Assembly (NCBI GenBank): GCA_017412645.1
Contig: JAFPWX010000021.1
Span: 1 to 64,000, forward strand
Length of the DNA: 64,000 nt
Reading direction: 5' to 3'
From: Bacteroidales bacterium
GTDB taxonomy: Bacteria > Bacteroidota > Bacteroidia > Bacteroidales > UBA932
The translations under genes and the position numbers were made by a program. This document shows, piece after piece, positions 1-8,378 of the stretch. The notes under the pieces were generated by a model. The model had not been told where the DNA came from, made no database searches, and saw nothing but the letters and a program-made list of their open reading frames with translations. The stretch's first letter is position 1. Each line of letters begins with the position of its first letter.

Positions 1-148
1 CTACGCGAACCGTTCCGGTGCGCCGGAAGAGGTGATTGAAAATCTTCAGGAACTCGAGGAAGACGGCGAAATATACGAAACCATAGAGGATATCTGGCCC
101 GACTACCCCACCAAAGACGACTTCTTCTGGAATGAGGAGGAGTATTAG
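1..148 (+). CDS. DUF2795-like protein, C-terminal fragment
   Basis: Only the last 48 codons are in the window (frame starting at base 2, ending in TAG at 146-148). The tail is very acidic and contains GAPEEVIENLQELEED and DIWPDYPTKDDFFWNEEEY, which I recall as the conserved C-terminus of small Bacteroidota proteins assigned to DUF2795. Function is unknown. The stop codon overlaps, on the opposite strand, the stop codon of the next gene, so the two genes converge with no room for a terminator between them. Confidence 0.6.
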   Translation, partial: YANRSGAPEEVIENLQELEEDGEIYETIEDIWPDYPTKDDFFWNEEEY

Positions 149-567
149 ATTACTCCGCCGCCCTGGGATTTGAGCTCTTCATCCACCTTGTCTTTTTCCT
201 GCATAAGCAGGTCCAGTAACCAGTCTTTCTGTTCATCCATCAGGCCGAGGTCCCGGCAGGCGCTTTCATAGCGGCCGATTACAGCCTCCTGGTAACGATG
301 ATACACCATCGATTTGCGGATTTCCTCCTCGATGGTTTCGTGCTCTATTTCGTAGCAGTCCTTATAGTAATCCTTGTATACCTTTTCCGAAGTATAGCGG
401 ATGCAAAAGAAAAACAAGCCTGCTGCAAGAATCACGATGCCGAGTATGCCCACCACGAGGGGCACTTTCTGAATAAGGCCGAGCATTCCCAGCACCGAGC
501 CGGCGAGAAACACCACAAGCGCGGCAAGTTCGTTTCCGTGGTATTTGAACAGGTCTTTTACTTTCAT
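145..567 (-). CDS. small membrane protein with two transmembrane segments, unknown function
   Basis: A 140-residue protein with two hydrophobic stretches near residues 15-33 and 36-56 (LAALVVFLAGSVLGMLGLI and VGILGIVILAAGLFFFC), then a charged, helical cytoplasmic-type tail rich in Glu, Lys and Tyr. I do not recognise the family. It is the last gene of the minus-strand operon running from 5454 to 145. Its ATG overlaps the stop of the upstream TPR gene by four bases (ATGA), so translation is probably coupled. Position suggests an accessory membrane partner of the signalling proteins before it, but nothing in the protein itself proves that. Confidence 0.7.
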   Translation of the reverse strand: MKVKDLFKYHGNELAALVVFLAGSVLGMLGLIQKVPLVVGILGIVILAAGLFFFCIRYTSEKVYKDYYKDCYEIEHETIEEEIRKSMVYHRYQEAVIGRYESACRDLGLMDEQKDWLLDLLMQEKDKVDEELKSQGGGVI

Positions 568-1877
568 AATCTCAACAAATTTGTCTTGCGGTTCTGCAAA
601 ATCTTGATTCTGTATTCGTTTTCCGATTCCTTGGCTTCCATGGCCTTTTGGAAGGCCCTGCGGTTGGCAAGGTTCTGATTGTTCTTGCGACGCATCTCGT
701 CCAGATTCTCACGCAGTTTCCACTGGCTCACGAGAATTGCAGCGAAAGCGATCGCGAACATCACCAGAAAACCCATCAGGATGAGGAACTGGTTGCGGGC
801 CTTCAGTTTCTGCGCCTCTTCCCTCAACTGCGCGTTGTTCATCTCGGCGTCAAGGATGGCCAGGTCTTCGTTCTGAACCTTGATATAGGTGGAGTCCTTC
901 GCTCCCATCAGCATTGCCAGCTGACCATATGCCTGGTCGTACGCCTTCATGTCGGCATAAATGCTCTGTTTCTGCTCCAGGCGGCCACGGAGAGTGCCGA
1001 GCGAGTCAGCTACGGCTAGAGCCTCTTTTAGCATACCACGGGAACGGAGGTAGCTGATATCCAATCCGAAGCGCGAGTCGGCGTCGGCCTGCATGGAGTA
1101 CAGAGGATCCTGCAGGAGATTGGAATACATCTCCCAGAAATCGTCCATCCTGCCGGCGGCGTAGAACAAACACGCTCGGGTTACCTTCGCCCCCAAATTT
1201 ATTGAAGGATAGTAATCCTTGAATTCTTCGGCCTTCCCTATATACTCTTCAGCCTTGGCAAAGTCCTTCATCTTCACGCATTCCTGCGCCATGAGCAGAT
1301 AAAGGACCGGCAGGTTCTGCGCGGCGTGCGCGTCACGACTGAACTTCGAAGCTTTTTCCAGATTCTGGATCGCCAGGTAGTGATTGTCTCGGGCGCTATG
1401 GATCAGGCCGACGATGCGGTAGGCGTACATGCGGCCGAGGGGTTGCCGTTCCGCTGCTGCAAGCCGTTCCATCTCGCGGGCCAGAAGCATGGCCTCGGGA
1501 GCCCTGTCCAGACGAACCAGATACTCGCAGTACTCGTGCAGGAACGGGAAATAGAACTCCCTGAGATCCTTGCGGCCTCCGATGAGTTCCTTTACCTCGA
1601 CCACCGTAGAGTCCATCCGGGAGTACTCTCCCAAATAATAACGTACCGGCATTTCCAGGGAGAGTGCCAGACATTTGTATCGGTAGTCATCTTTCTGTGC
1701 GCCTACGGTGTAAATCGAATCCGCCAGCGCCAGATTTGCGGTATTGAACTGCTGCATGCGGCCGTAGGCATAGCGCAGGAAGACGTTCTTGTCGACACGC
1801 ATACGATTGACGATCTGCGCTTCGGCAAGCGTGCACGCCAGGCACACTGACAGGACAAGCAGGAGTTTACGGAACAC
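564..1877 (-). CDS. TPR membrane protein with cytoplasmic coiled coil, no kinase domain
   Basis: 437 residues: signal peptide (1-20, cleavage near AEA-Q), a long periplasmic helical repeat region with TPR-like pairs up to about residue 345, one transmembrane segment at about 363-383 (LILMGFLVMFAIAFAAILV), and a short basic, coiled-coil cytoplasmic tail ending at 437. This is the architecture of Bacteroidota TPR sensor kinases cut off just where the HisKA domain would begin. It is fourth in the operon after the kinase, the TPR paralogue and the receiver protein. Its start lies 3 bases after the receiver stop codon, and its own stop overlaps the next ATG. I infer a kinase-less co-sensor or adaptor. 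It could also be a degraded sensor, but the reading frame is intact and the tail ends cleanly. Confidence 0.8.
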   Translation of the reverse strand: MFRKLLLVLSVCLACTLAEAQIVNRMRVDKNVFLRYAYGRMQQFNTANLALADSIYTVGAQKDDYRYKCLALSLEMPVRYYLGEYSRMDSTVVEVKELIGGRKDLREFYFPFLHEYCEYLVRLDRAPEAMLLAREMERLAAAERQPLGRMYAYRIVGLIHSARDNHYLAIQNLEKASKFSRDAHAAQNLPVLYLLMAQECVKMKDFAKAEEYIGKAEEFKDYYPSINLGAKVTRACLFYAAGRMDDFWEMYSNLLQDPLYSMQADADSRFGLDISYLRSRGMLKEALAVADSLGTLRGRLEQKQSIYADMKAYDQAYGQLAMLMGAKDSTYIKVQNEDLAILDAEMNNAQLREEAQKLKARNQFLILMGFLVMFAIAFAAILVSQWKLRENLDEMRRKNNQNLANRRAFQKAMEAKESENEYRIKILQNRKTNLLRL

Positions 1878-1880
1878 TTG

Positions 1881-2300
1881 CTACTTGTTTTTTGCCTCCA
1901 CTATCTGCATCTGTGTGACTACACAGGTGAGCAGTTTCTCCATGATGATGGGCTTCATGATGAACTCATCTGCTCCCATGTTGTAACCTTTCACCACATC
2001 TTCGTTGGAGTTGAGGGCGCTCAGGATCACCACGCGGATATCTGCCGTTTCGGGGTTCTCACGGACGCGACGGAGCACTTCGAATCCGTCGATGCCGGGC
2101 ATCATGAGGTCCAGCAGGATAAGGTCGGGTTTCTTCTCCGCAATAGCATCCAGGGCCTGCTGGCCGTTGGCTGCGGTACGCATGGTGAAATTGAAGCGGG
2201 AAAGCATCTTCTGCACGAGCAGAAGGTTCAGCGGAATATCATCCACTGCAAGCACGTTGTACTTCGAGTAATCGTGTTCTTGTGCGTAAAGAGGTGTCAT
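1881..2300 (-). CDS. single-domain response regulator (CheY-like receiver)
   Basis: 139 residues forming one receiver domain and nothing else. The acidic pair is D20-D21, the phospho-acceptor is D64 in LLLDLMMPG, the switch Ser is S94 and the conserved Lys is K116 in EFIMKP. There is no DNA-binding or enzymatic output domain, so the output must be through protein contact or phosphotransfer. It is encoded between two TPR membrane proteins and two genes after the histidine kinase, with a 4-base overlap with the upstream gene, so the kinase at 3505-5454 is the obvious phosphodonor. The N-terminal ten residues before the domain carry no recognisable signal. Confidence 0.93.
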   Translation of the reverse strand: MTPLYAQEHDYSKYNVLAVDDIPLNLLLVQKMLSRFNFTMRTAANGQQALDAIAEKKPDLILLDLMMPGIDGFEVLRRVRENPETADIRVVILSALNSNEDVVKGYNMGADEFIMKPIIMEKLLTCVVTQMQIVEAKNK

Positions 2301-3508
2301 TGGTTATGGTTTTTCTTCTTTATCTTCAAAACGATGAAAGCCACAGCTGCGGACAGGGCCGAGGCGAGCAGGATTACAAAAATCCAGAGAATGAGAATCC
2401 TGCGTTTTTCCTCTGCTATCGCCGCGTTGGTACTGGAACTCTGCATCAACGCCGATATCTCCTCCATCTTCAAGTCGTTAAGGAAACTGATATCCCCGTA
2501 TAGAGTAAGAATAATCTTTGTTCCCAGCCATGCGGCCACATCTTCCCTGCCGTACGCGATCGCGATGTCGCGCAGGTACAACAACTGCTGACGACGGCTC
2601 ACAATTTCAGCTAGGGGAGTGATGTGGTCAAGTGATTCTCCGGCGATAATGGCGTCGGCGCAGTTGAAGAACTTTTCACCCTCCATCACCATGGCCGGGA
2701 AAGCGGCATCGGAAAGGCAGAAATCCCTGTAGCGGCGGTACTCCCGCTGCTGCTTATCCAACGCCGCGAGCTGAGCCTTGCAGTAATTGAAACGCAGGGT
2801 ATCGCCATGGGTACGGGCATACTTTTCTGCAAGCCGGTAATAAATCCGAGCCGAATCAGTGCCGTGAAGGTAGGTATCGCCCATGTCGCAGCACTGGCGC
2901 GTAAGACCCTGACGGCGAATCATATCCGACGATGTTGTGGTGTAAATGTCAATAACCCTGCGAAGATATTTGCGCGCATTCATGAGGTCGTTCTGCCGTT
3001 GATACAGGACGGCAAGATAACGCAGGCTCTGCCATAAACCGTATTCATCTTCATCCCTGGACGCTACATCCATCATCTCCTGAAGCAGCTTCTGAGCCTG
3101 GACTTCCTGCCTGGTATTCACGTAGTAGTTCTGGGAAAGCTCGTAGGCATAGTAGAGATACTGCGAATAACCGGTTTCGCGGGCCACCGCGATGACTTCT
3201 TCTCTCGCTTTGTCCACCATTTCGTTGGCAACGGGCCTGTCTTTCATGGGCCTCGCCACTCGGCAGGTCCTCTTGAGCCTTCCTACCCAGTAAAGAGTGA
3301 CTGCCTTCTGATCCCCAAGCTCCTGGGCCTTACGGAGAAGGGCATCGTTGGCAATTTCGAACGCATCGTTAGTGAGGTCATCCACCAGAATCTCGGTCAT
3401 GCGGAAATACTCGAAGCAGACGTCGTCGATGCCGTAAGGGTTATTCTGAGATAGGGCCGAAGGCAGCGCGAGCGCAAGCGATGCGATTATGAGCACTAAT
3501 CTTTTCAT
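2297..3508 (-). CDS. kinase-less TPR paralogue of the adjacent sensor kinase
   Basis: 403 residues: signal peptide (about 1-20, cleavage before QNNP), periplasmic TPR-like helical repeats, and one C-terminal transmembrane segment (about 371-395) followed by the short basic tail KIKKKNHNQ. The N-terminal half aligns by eye with the sensor kinase directly upstream: both mature proteins begin QNNPxGIDD and share TYLHGTDSAR-like and AALDxxQREYxR-like segments in the same order. The gene is therefore a duplicate of the kinase's sensor half without its HisKA and ATPase domains. It overlaps the kinase stop and the receiver start by four bases each. A role as decoy or heteromeric co-sensor is inference. 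Confidence 0.85.
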   Translation of the reverse strand: MKRLVLIIASLALALPSALSQNNPYGIDDVCFEYFRMTEILVDDLTNDAFEIANDALLRKAQELGDQKAVTLYWVGRLKRTCRVARPMKDRPVANEMVDKAREEVIAVARETGYSQYLYYAYELSQNYYVNTRQEVQAQKLLQEMMDVASRDEDEYGLWQSLRYLAVLYQRQNDLMNARKYLRRVIDIYTTTSSDMIRRQGLTRQCCDMGDTYLHGTDSARIYYRLAEKYARTHGDTLRFNYCKAQLAALDKQQREYRRYRDFCLSDAAFPAMVMEGEKFFNCADAIIAGESLDHITPLAEIVSRRQQLLYLRDIAIAYGREDVAAWLGTKIILTLYGDISFLNDLKMEEISALMQSSSTNAAIAEEKRRILILWIFVILLASALSAAVAFIVLKIKKKNHNQ

Positions 3509-5454
3509 GCCTCTTCAACTCTATCAGGGACCATAAACACAAAGCGTGCGCCGGGGCCGGGATAGCTTGTATCCAGGAAAACCTTTGCCCCCATGCGGGT
3601 AGCGATATCGCGGCAGATGCTGAGTCCCAGACCAGTCCCCTGCACGAACTCATTCAGTTTTGCGAAACGCTCGAATATCTTCTCGGCCTGATCTGCCGGC
3701 ACGCCGGTACCGGTATCTGTAACTGCGAATGTTACGTATCCGGGATTCTCGGTGAGCGAGCTCGAGAGCTTGATTTCTCCTTGAGCCGTATGCTTACAGG
3801 CGTTGGTGAGCAGGTTGATGAGAATCTGCTGAACACGTCTCGGATCGGTGCGGAAGGTGAACGGGGCCTCGTCTTCCGGAGCGTAATACATACGCACGCC
3901 GGGCTGCAGACGGTGCTCCGCACTGGAGATGGCTGCTTCGCACATGAAGTTCTTTTCGCCGTCTTCATAGTTTATCCTGTAGCTGCCGTTATCCATTGCA
4001 GACGCGTTCAGAATATCGTCCAGAAGCATCGTGAGCATTTTGGTGTTGTTCACGATGTGCCCTGCATATTCCTCCTTCTCTTCCGGAGTGAGGGTGCCGT
4101 CGGGAAGCGACAAAAGTTGGGAAAAGCCCACGATGGCGTTAAGCGGAGTCCGCACCTCGTGACTCATGTTCTGAACGAAGCGCGTTTTGGCGGCATCCGC
4201 CATCTTCACCTTTTCATTGGCTTCCTGCAGCGAGGCAATCTGTTGGGCGTCTTTGATCTTGGACCTTTTCAACTGCCGTATGTGGAGGAGAGAGAAGGTT
4301 ATCGTCGCTGCCAGAACAAGTCCGAGCAGCAGGAGCAGGATGCCGGAGATCCGCGATATTTCGTGTTCTTTGGTAACGAGCTCGGCATTGAGAGCCGCCT
4401 TGCCCATGGAGACGTCCAATTCCGTTATGCGGGACGTATTTATGCGGGAAATGACACTTTCCATGAGGTTGACTAACTTTTTCTCCACCGTGAACGCAAA
4501 ATCCTTGTAGCCCTTGTTCTCGCAGAGGTTGGCTATCACCTTCATTTCGCGGACCGTAGTAAGGCTATAGATGTCGGCTTCGCGCTTCAGGATACTACCG
4601 TCCCGGGTTGCGTCGATAAGGGAAAAGAAAAGCTCTGAATCCGGCGAGATCCGGGAAAAATCCGGATCATCCACACACAGGGCCTTGAGGCGCTCATATT
4701 CACGCTGGTTGTTGTCCAGAGCGGCCAGGCGCAGCAGATAGTAATTGCAACGCAGCGAATCCATGCTGGTTTTTGCAGCCTCCATGGCTTTATGGACATT
4801 GATGCGCACCGAATCCGAAGCTATGGGATAAGTGTCTGCAAGGTCGCAGTAAAGACGAGTCGGAGATTCGCTCAGGATTGTCTCGATGTCCGTGGTATTG
4901 TAGAGCTTTATCGCCTGGAGCAGATGCGATTTGGCGCTCACATAATCGTTGTTCCGGATGTACATGTCGGCCAGATACTTGGAACTTGTCCAGATGCCGT
5001 ACGCGTCATTGTCGGCTATGGCCTTTCCCTGCATCTCCTGAAGAAGCAGCAGCGCGCGGTAGTCTTCCCCGCGCTTGACGAAATACTCCTGTGAAAGCTG
5101 GTAGGAAAGGTAGAAGAAGCCGGGCTGATTCTTTTCTTTTGCAATCTGCTTCACCGTTTCGCGGGCTGCATCCACCATGGCGTCGTTAACCTGCGAAACC
5201 GGATGGGCTGTAAGGTCTTTGAGAACCTCTACATGGTACAGCACCAGGGCTTTGTCGTCTTTCTTTTCCGTGGCTGCACGAAGCAGCAGTTCGCTTGCGG
5301 GACCGAAGCCGGGTTTCCCGATCTGCCGCTCAGTCTCCTTGTAAAGGGCGTAGCAGGTGTCGTCTATGCCGAGTGGATTATTCTGGGCAAAGGCCGTAAA
5401 AGCAGGTGAAAAAGCCAGAACGAGAGCTATTGCTATTAAAGCGATTCTTTTCAT
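3505..5454 (-). CDS. TPR-containing sensor histidine kinase
   Basis: 649 residues and the first gene of a five-gene minus-strand operon. Order of parts: signal peptide 1-23 (AFA-QNN), periplasmic TPR-like repeats to about residue 340, transmembrane helix 369-392 (ISGILLLLLGLVLAATITF), a coiled-coil linker, a HisKA domain with the phospho-accepting His at 432 in NMSHEVRTPLNAIVGFSQLL, and a HATPase_c domain with N box LLTNACKHT and G boxes TDTGTGVP and GTGLGLSI. It lacks its own receiver domain. The single receiver is encoded separately two genes downstream. The stimulus sensed by the TPR domain is unknown. A TAnnTTTG promoter element lies 25 bases upstream of the start codon. Confidence 0.93.
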   Translation of the reverse strand: MKRIALIAIALVLAFSPAFTAFAQNNPLGIDDTCYALYKETERQIGKPGFGPASELLLRAATEKKDDKALVLYHVEVLKDLTAHPVSQVNDAMVDAARETVKQIAKEKNQPGFFYLSYQLSQEYFVKRGEDYRALLLLQEMQGKAIADNDAYGIWTSSKYLADMYIRNNDYVSAKSHLLQAIKLYNTTDIETILSESPTRLYCDLADTYPIASDSVRINVHKAMEAAKTSMDSLRCNYYLLRLAALDNNQREYERLKALCVDDPDFSRISPDSELFFSLIDATRDGSILKREADIYSLTTVREMKVIANLCENKGYKDFAFTVEKKLVNLMESVISRINTSRITELDVSMGKAALNAELVTKEHEISRISGILLLLLGLVLAATITFSLLHIRQLKRSKIKDAQQIASLQEANEKVKMADAAKTRFVQNMSHEVRTPLNAIVGFSQLLSLPDGTLTPEEKEEYAGHIVNNTKMLTMLLDDILNASAMDNGSYRINYEDGEKNFMCEAAISSAEHRLQPGVRMYYAPEDEAPFTFRTDPRRVQQILINLLTNACKHTAQGEIKLSSSLTENPGYVTFAVTDTGTGVPADQAEKIFERFAKLNEFVQGTGLGLSICRDIATRMGAKVFLDTSYPGPGARFVFMVPDRVEEA

Positions 5455-5479
5455 AACACGGTTCTAAACGCGCAATTTA

Positions 5480-5487
5480 CAAATATA
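5480..5487 (-). promoter_or_regulatory. -7 promoter element for the sensor-kinase operon
   Basis: Reads TATATTTG on the minus strand, a perfect match to the Bacteroidota sigma-ABfr -7 consensus TAnnTTTG. It lies 25 bases before the kinase ATG at 5454. No clear TTTG -33 element is seen at the usual spacing. Confidence 0.55.
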
Positions 5488-5550
5488 TAAAAAAACCGGA
5501 AAAGAAGCGACTGTAGGAAAGAAGAATAGCAGGTTTTATACCTCGCCACG

Positions 5551-5566
5551 GCATATCATGAGATGC
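5551..5566. promoter_or_regulatory. imperfect palindrome in the divergent intergenic region
   Basis: GCATATCATGAGATGC is a 16-base inverted repeat with one mismatched pair, followed by TTTT. It sits midway between the divergent sensor-kinase and butyrate-kinase operons. It may be an operator, but the assignment is weak. Apart from this and the two promoters, the 220-base gap at 5455-5674 shows only AT-rich sequence. Confidence 0.25.
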
Positions 5567-5622
5567 TTTTCATCAACTAGCTCCGCTTTATTTCAATTTT
5601 TCTACATTTTACACTAAAATAC

Positions 5623-5653
5623 TTTGATATTTGCCGATTTTTTGCTAAATTGG
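5623..5653 (+). promoter_or_regulatory. promoter of the buk-ilvE-vor operon
   Basis: TTTG at 5623-5626, a 19-base spacer, then TAAATTGG at 5646-5653, one mismatch from TAnnTTTG. The ATG of butyrate kinase follows 21 bases later at 5675. Confidence 0.5.
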
Positions 5654-5674
5654 TTGCGGTTTTTAAATTTATTT

Positions 5675-6811
5675 ATGAATAAAGGCACTATACTGGTAGT
5701 CAATACGGGCTCCATAACCACAAAGTTCGCTGTATACAAGGACGGTAAGGTTTTCCTGGAGCAGAAACTTGAACACTCTGTTGAAGAACTTTCCCATTTC
5801 GCCGACGTGATGGACCAGGAGCGCATGCGCACCGATGCGATCGTGGATGCCCTGGGGGAAAAGGGCATCAAACTGGAAGACATCGACATCGTGATGTGCC
5901 GCGGCGGACTCTTCACTCCCTGCATCACCGGCGTATACAATGTGAATGCCGACATGCGTGAAGTGCTGGCGGGCAGCCGCGACGGCAAACACGCCTGCAA
6001 CCTTTCGGCCCTCATAGGAGACAACCTGGCCGCGGAGATCAATCAGATCCGCGAAAAGAAAGGCATCCAGGCTCCGTTCGGCAAGTGCGTGGCATATGTG
6101 GCGGATCCCCCCATGGCCGACGAAATGCTTCCGGAGTGCCATGTGGGCGGCCTGCCGGAATTCCCCCGCAAAACTCTCTTCCACGCCCTGAACACCCGCG
6201 CCATCATGCGCCGTTATCTTCGCGAAACCGGCCGCAAGGCGGAAGAGACCACTGCCATCATCTGCCATATGGGAGGCGGTGTCACCATCTCCCTGCATCG
6301 CGGAGGCAAGGTGATCGACACCTCTCACGGCCTTGGCGGCGACGGCCCCATCACCCCAGAACGCGCAGGATGCTGCCCGCCCTATCCCCTCATCGACATG
6401 TGCTTCAGCGGCAAATATACCAAAGATGAAATCAAGAAAAAACTCATAGGCAAGGGAGGTGCTGTCGCATATTTCGGAACCAACGACATGCGCGAAATCG
6501 TGAAGCGCGCTAACGAAGGCCAGCCCGAATACGCCCTTTTCCTGAAGGCCTTCGTGCTGAACATAGCCAAATACATAGTATCCCAGGGAGCGGTGGTGAA
6601 CGGCAAGGTGGACGTAATCATCCTCACAGGAGGGGTCGCCTACAGCAAGGATATCACCGACGCCATCGCGGACAAGGTGAACTGGCTCGCCCCCGTCAAA
6701 GTGTATCCGGGAGAGAACGAACTGGAATCCCTTGCGGAAAACGGCTACATCATCCTGGCCGGCCAGACAAAGATCCACACATACAACAAAGACCGCATAA
6801 TAGAAGACTAA
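5675..6811 (+). CDS. buk: butyrate kinase (branched-chain fatty acid kinase)
   Basis: 378 residues, an acetate/butyrate kinase of the ASKHA fold that interconverts acyl phosphate plus ADP with carboxylate plus ATP. Visible family motifs are the N-terminal phosphate loop VVNTGSITTKFAVY, the central ICHMGGGVTISLHRGGK and the butyrate-kinase signature DTSHGLGGDGPITPERAG, plus a C-terminal ILTGGVAYS. I start at the ATG at 5675 (MNKGTILVVN), not at the upstream TTG, because the family begins at this strand. It leads an operon with branched-chain aminotransferase and a 2-oxoacid oxidoreductase, so the physiological substrates are probably isobutyryl, isovaleryl and 2-methylbutyryl phosphates. No phosphate butyryltransferase gene is in the window. 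Confidence 0.95.
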   Translation: MNKGTILVVNTGSITTKFAVYKDGKVFLEQKLEHSVEELSHFADVMDQERMRTDAIVDALGEKGIKLEDIDIVMCRGGLFTPCITGVYNVNADMREVLAGSRDGKHACNLSALIGDNLAAEINQIREKKGIQAPFGKCVAYVADPPMADEMLPECHVGGLPEFPRKTLFHALNTRAIMRRYLRETGRKAEETTAIICHMGGGVTISLHRGGKVIDTSHGLGGDGPITPERAGCCPPYPLIDMCFSGKYTKDEIKKKLIGKGGAVAYFGTNDMREIVKRANEGQPEYALFLKAFVLNIAKYIVSQGAVVNGKVDVIILTGGVAYSKDITDAIADKVNWLAPVKVYPGENELESLAENGYIILAGQTKIHTYNKDRIIED

Positions 6812-6822
6812 ACTTAATAACC

Positions 6823-7866
6823 ATGCCAGAAATCGATTACTCAAAACGATCTTTCAATTACTATCCTACAAACGCCATAGTATTCGCCAAATGCGTTGAC
6901 GGGAGATGGACCAAACCGGAAGCCACTACGGACTTCAATTTCAGCCTGCACTGCTTCGCCGGTATTTTCCACTATGCTCCGTCCTGCTTCGAAGGCCTCA
7001 AGGCATACCGCGGCGCAGACGGCCGCGTGCGTCTTTTCCGGCCCGACGAGAACTCCAAGCGAATGACTTCCAGCGCCAACTATCTGGACATGCCTGCCCC
7101 TACCTTGGAGATGTTCATCGACATGTGCGTAATGTGCGTCCAGGAGAACTGGGAATTCATCCCGCCATACGAGTCGGGCGCATCCCTGTACCTCAGGCCA
7201 GTTCTCTTCGGCATCAACCCCCAGCTGGGCATCAAGTCTGCGAAGGACGTGATGTTCGCGGTCATGGCATCCGCCGTGGGCACCTATTCCGGAGGCAAGA
7301 GCCTCACTCCGGTATCGGCGGTAATTTCCCGCAACTACGACCGTGCGGCGACATATGGCTCCGGCGGATACAAGCTGGGAGCCAACTACGCACAGTCCCT
7401 GCATGCGTACAATCTGGCCCACAAGATGGGCTACAAGGAACTCATGTTCCTGGACAGCGCAACCCACAGCCACATCGAGGAGTTCGGTTCCTCCAACTTC
7501 TTCGCCATCAAGCACGGCTGCTACATCACCCCCAACTCACCCAGCGTCCTGCCTTCCATCACCAACAAGAGCCTGCGCAAGGTGGCTGAGGAGTTCGGAC
7601 TCAAGATCGAACGCCGCACCATCTTCCTCGACGAACTGGAGACCTTCGAGGAGGTGAACTCCTGCGGCACGGCGGTGGTCATCACCCCCATCTCCCGTAT
7701 CGACGACAAGGAGACTCTCGAGAGCGGCACCATCACCCGTGAGTACAAATATGGAGACGAGTGCGGCCCGATCAGCGCAAAGCTGTACAACCGAATAGTA
7801 GGCATCCAGAAAGGTCTGGAGGAAGATACCTACGGCTGGTGCATGTTCGTGAACGAGCCCAAATAA
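6823..7866 (+). CDS. ilvE: branched-chain amino acid aminotransferase
   Basis: 347 residues, a fold-type IV PLP enzyme of the longer BCAT class, transferring the amino group of Val, Leu or Ile to 2-oxoglutarate. The Schiff-base Lys is K184 in GGYKLGANYA. EEFGSSNFF (219-227) and the phosphate-binding GTAVVITPIS segment near the C-terminus are also present. Eleven bases separate it from buk, and its TAA overlaps the ATG of the next gene (TAATG). With no ilvBCD genes around it and Vor genes downstream, the local context argues for a catabolic role, feeding 2-oxoacids to the Vor complex, though the enzyme can also work in biosynthesis. Confidence 0.95.
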   Translation: MPEIDYSKRSFNYYPTNAIVFAKCVDGRWTKPEATTDFNFSLHCFAGIFHYAPSCFEGLKAYRGADGRVRLFRPDENSKRMTSSANYLDMPAPTLEMFIDMCVMCVQENWEFIPPYESGASLYLRPVLFGINPQLGIKSAKDVMFAVMASAVGTYSGGKSLTPVSAVISRNYDRAATYGSGGYKLGANYAQSLHAYNLAHKMGYKELMFLDSATHSHIEEFGSSNFFAIKHGCYITPNSPSVLPSITNKSLRKVAEEFGLKIERRTIFLDELETFEEVNSCGTAVVITPISRIDDKETLESGTITREYKYGDECGPISAKLYNRIVGIQKGLEEDTYGWCMFVNEPK

Positions 7867-8135
7867 TGAAGGAGCGGATCCGGAATCTCCTGGCCAGCGA
7901 CAGGGCCGATGAAGCGATAGCCGAACTGGAGCGCTACCGCGGCGACGGAGGCAAGATGGACGACATCCTCTTCTACCTGCTCGGCAACGCCTGGCGAAAG
8001 AAGGGTAACTGGCAGATGGCCATGAACAACTACCTCGAGGCCGTCGCCCTGAACCCCGAAAGCCCGGCACAGCAGGCCCTTGACATCGCGAACGAGATTC
8101 TGGATTTCTACAACAAGGATATGTACAACCAATAA
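7866..8135 (+). CDS. small TPR protein in the vor operon
   Basis: 89 residues. The ATG at 7866 overlaps the ilvE stop by one base. It contains a clear TPR-like helix pair (FYLLGNAWRKKGNWQMAMNNY followed by LEAVALNPESPAQQALDIA). No signal peptide or membrane segment is present, so it is cytoplasmic. It lies ten bases before the ferredoxin subunit gene, so it is translated with the oxidoreductase. A role as assembly or interaction factor of the complex is a guess from position. Confidence 0.8.
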   Translation: MKERIRNLLASDRADEAIAELERYRGDGGKMDDILFYLLGNAWRKKGNWQMAMNNYLEAVALNPESPAQQALDIANEILDFYNKDMYNQ

Positions 8136-8145
8136 ATAAAACACT

Positions 8146-8376
8146 ATGGCTAAAATGAAAGGAGCGACAGTGGTGGACGTCGAACGCTGCAAAGGCTGCG
8201 GCCTTTGCGTGGTGGCGTGTCCGCTGAATGTCCTGGCCCTTACCACCAAACAGGTGAACCAGAAGGGCTACAACTATGCCGAAACCGTCCTCGAGGACAC
8301 CTGCACTGGATGCACATCCTGCGCAGTCGTCTGCCCGGACGGCTGTATCACCGTTTACCGTAAAAAGGAGGAATAG
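8146..8376 (+). CDS. vorD: 2-oxoacid:ferredoxin oxidoreductase delta subunit (2x[4Fe-4S] ferredoxin)
   Basis: 76 residues with two cluster-binding motifs: CKGCGLCVVACPLN and CTGCTSCAVVCPDGC, each CxxCxxCxxxCP, so it carries two [4Fe-4S] clusters. It passes electrons from the TPP subunit to free ferredoxin. It is the first of the four subunit genes, and two bases separate its stop from the alpha-subunit ATG, which is preceded by a strong AAAAGGAGGAA ribosome binding site inside this gene's last codons. The same subunit occurs in Kor complexes, so Vor against Kor is decided only by the neighbours. Confidence 0.92.
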   Translation: MAKMKGATVVDVERCKGCGLCVVACPLNVLALTTKQVNQKGYNYAETVLEDTCTGCTSCAVVCPDGCITVYRKKEE

Positions 8377-8378
8377 TT

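Noticed and set aside
1881-3508. Receiver and TPR genes as fragments of one broken hybrid kinase
   Set aside because: Each has its own start and stop with ATGA overlaps, the TPR protein ends in a natural basic tail, and no leftover kinase sequence lies between them.
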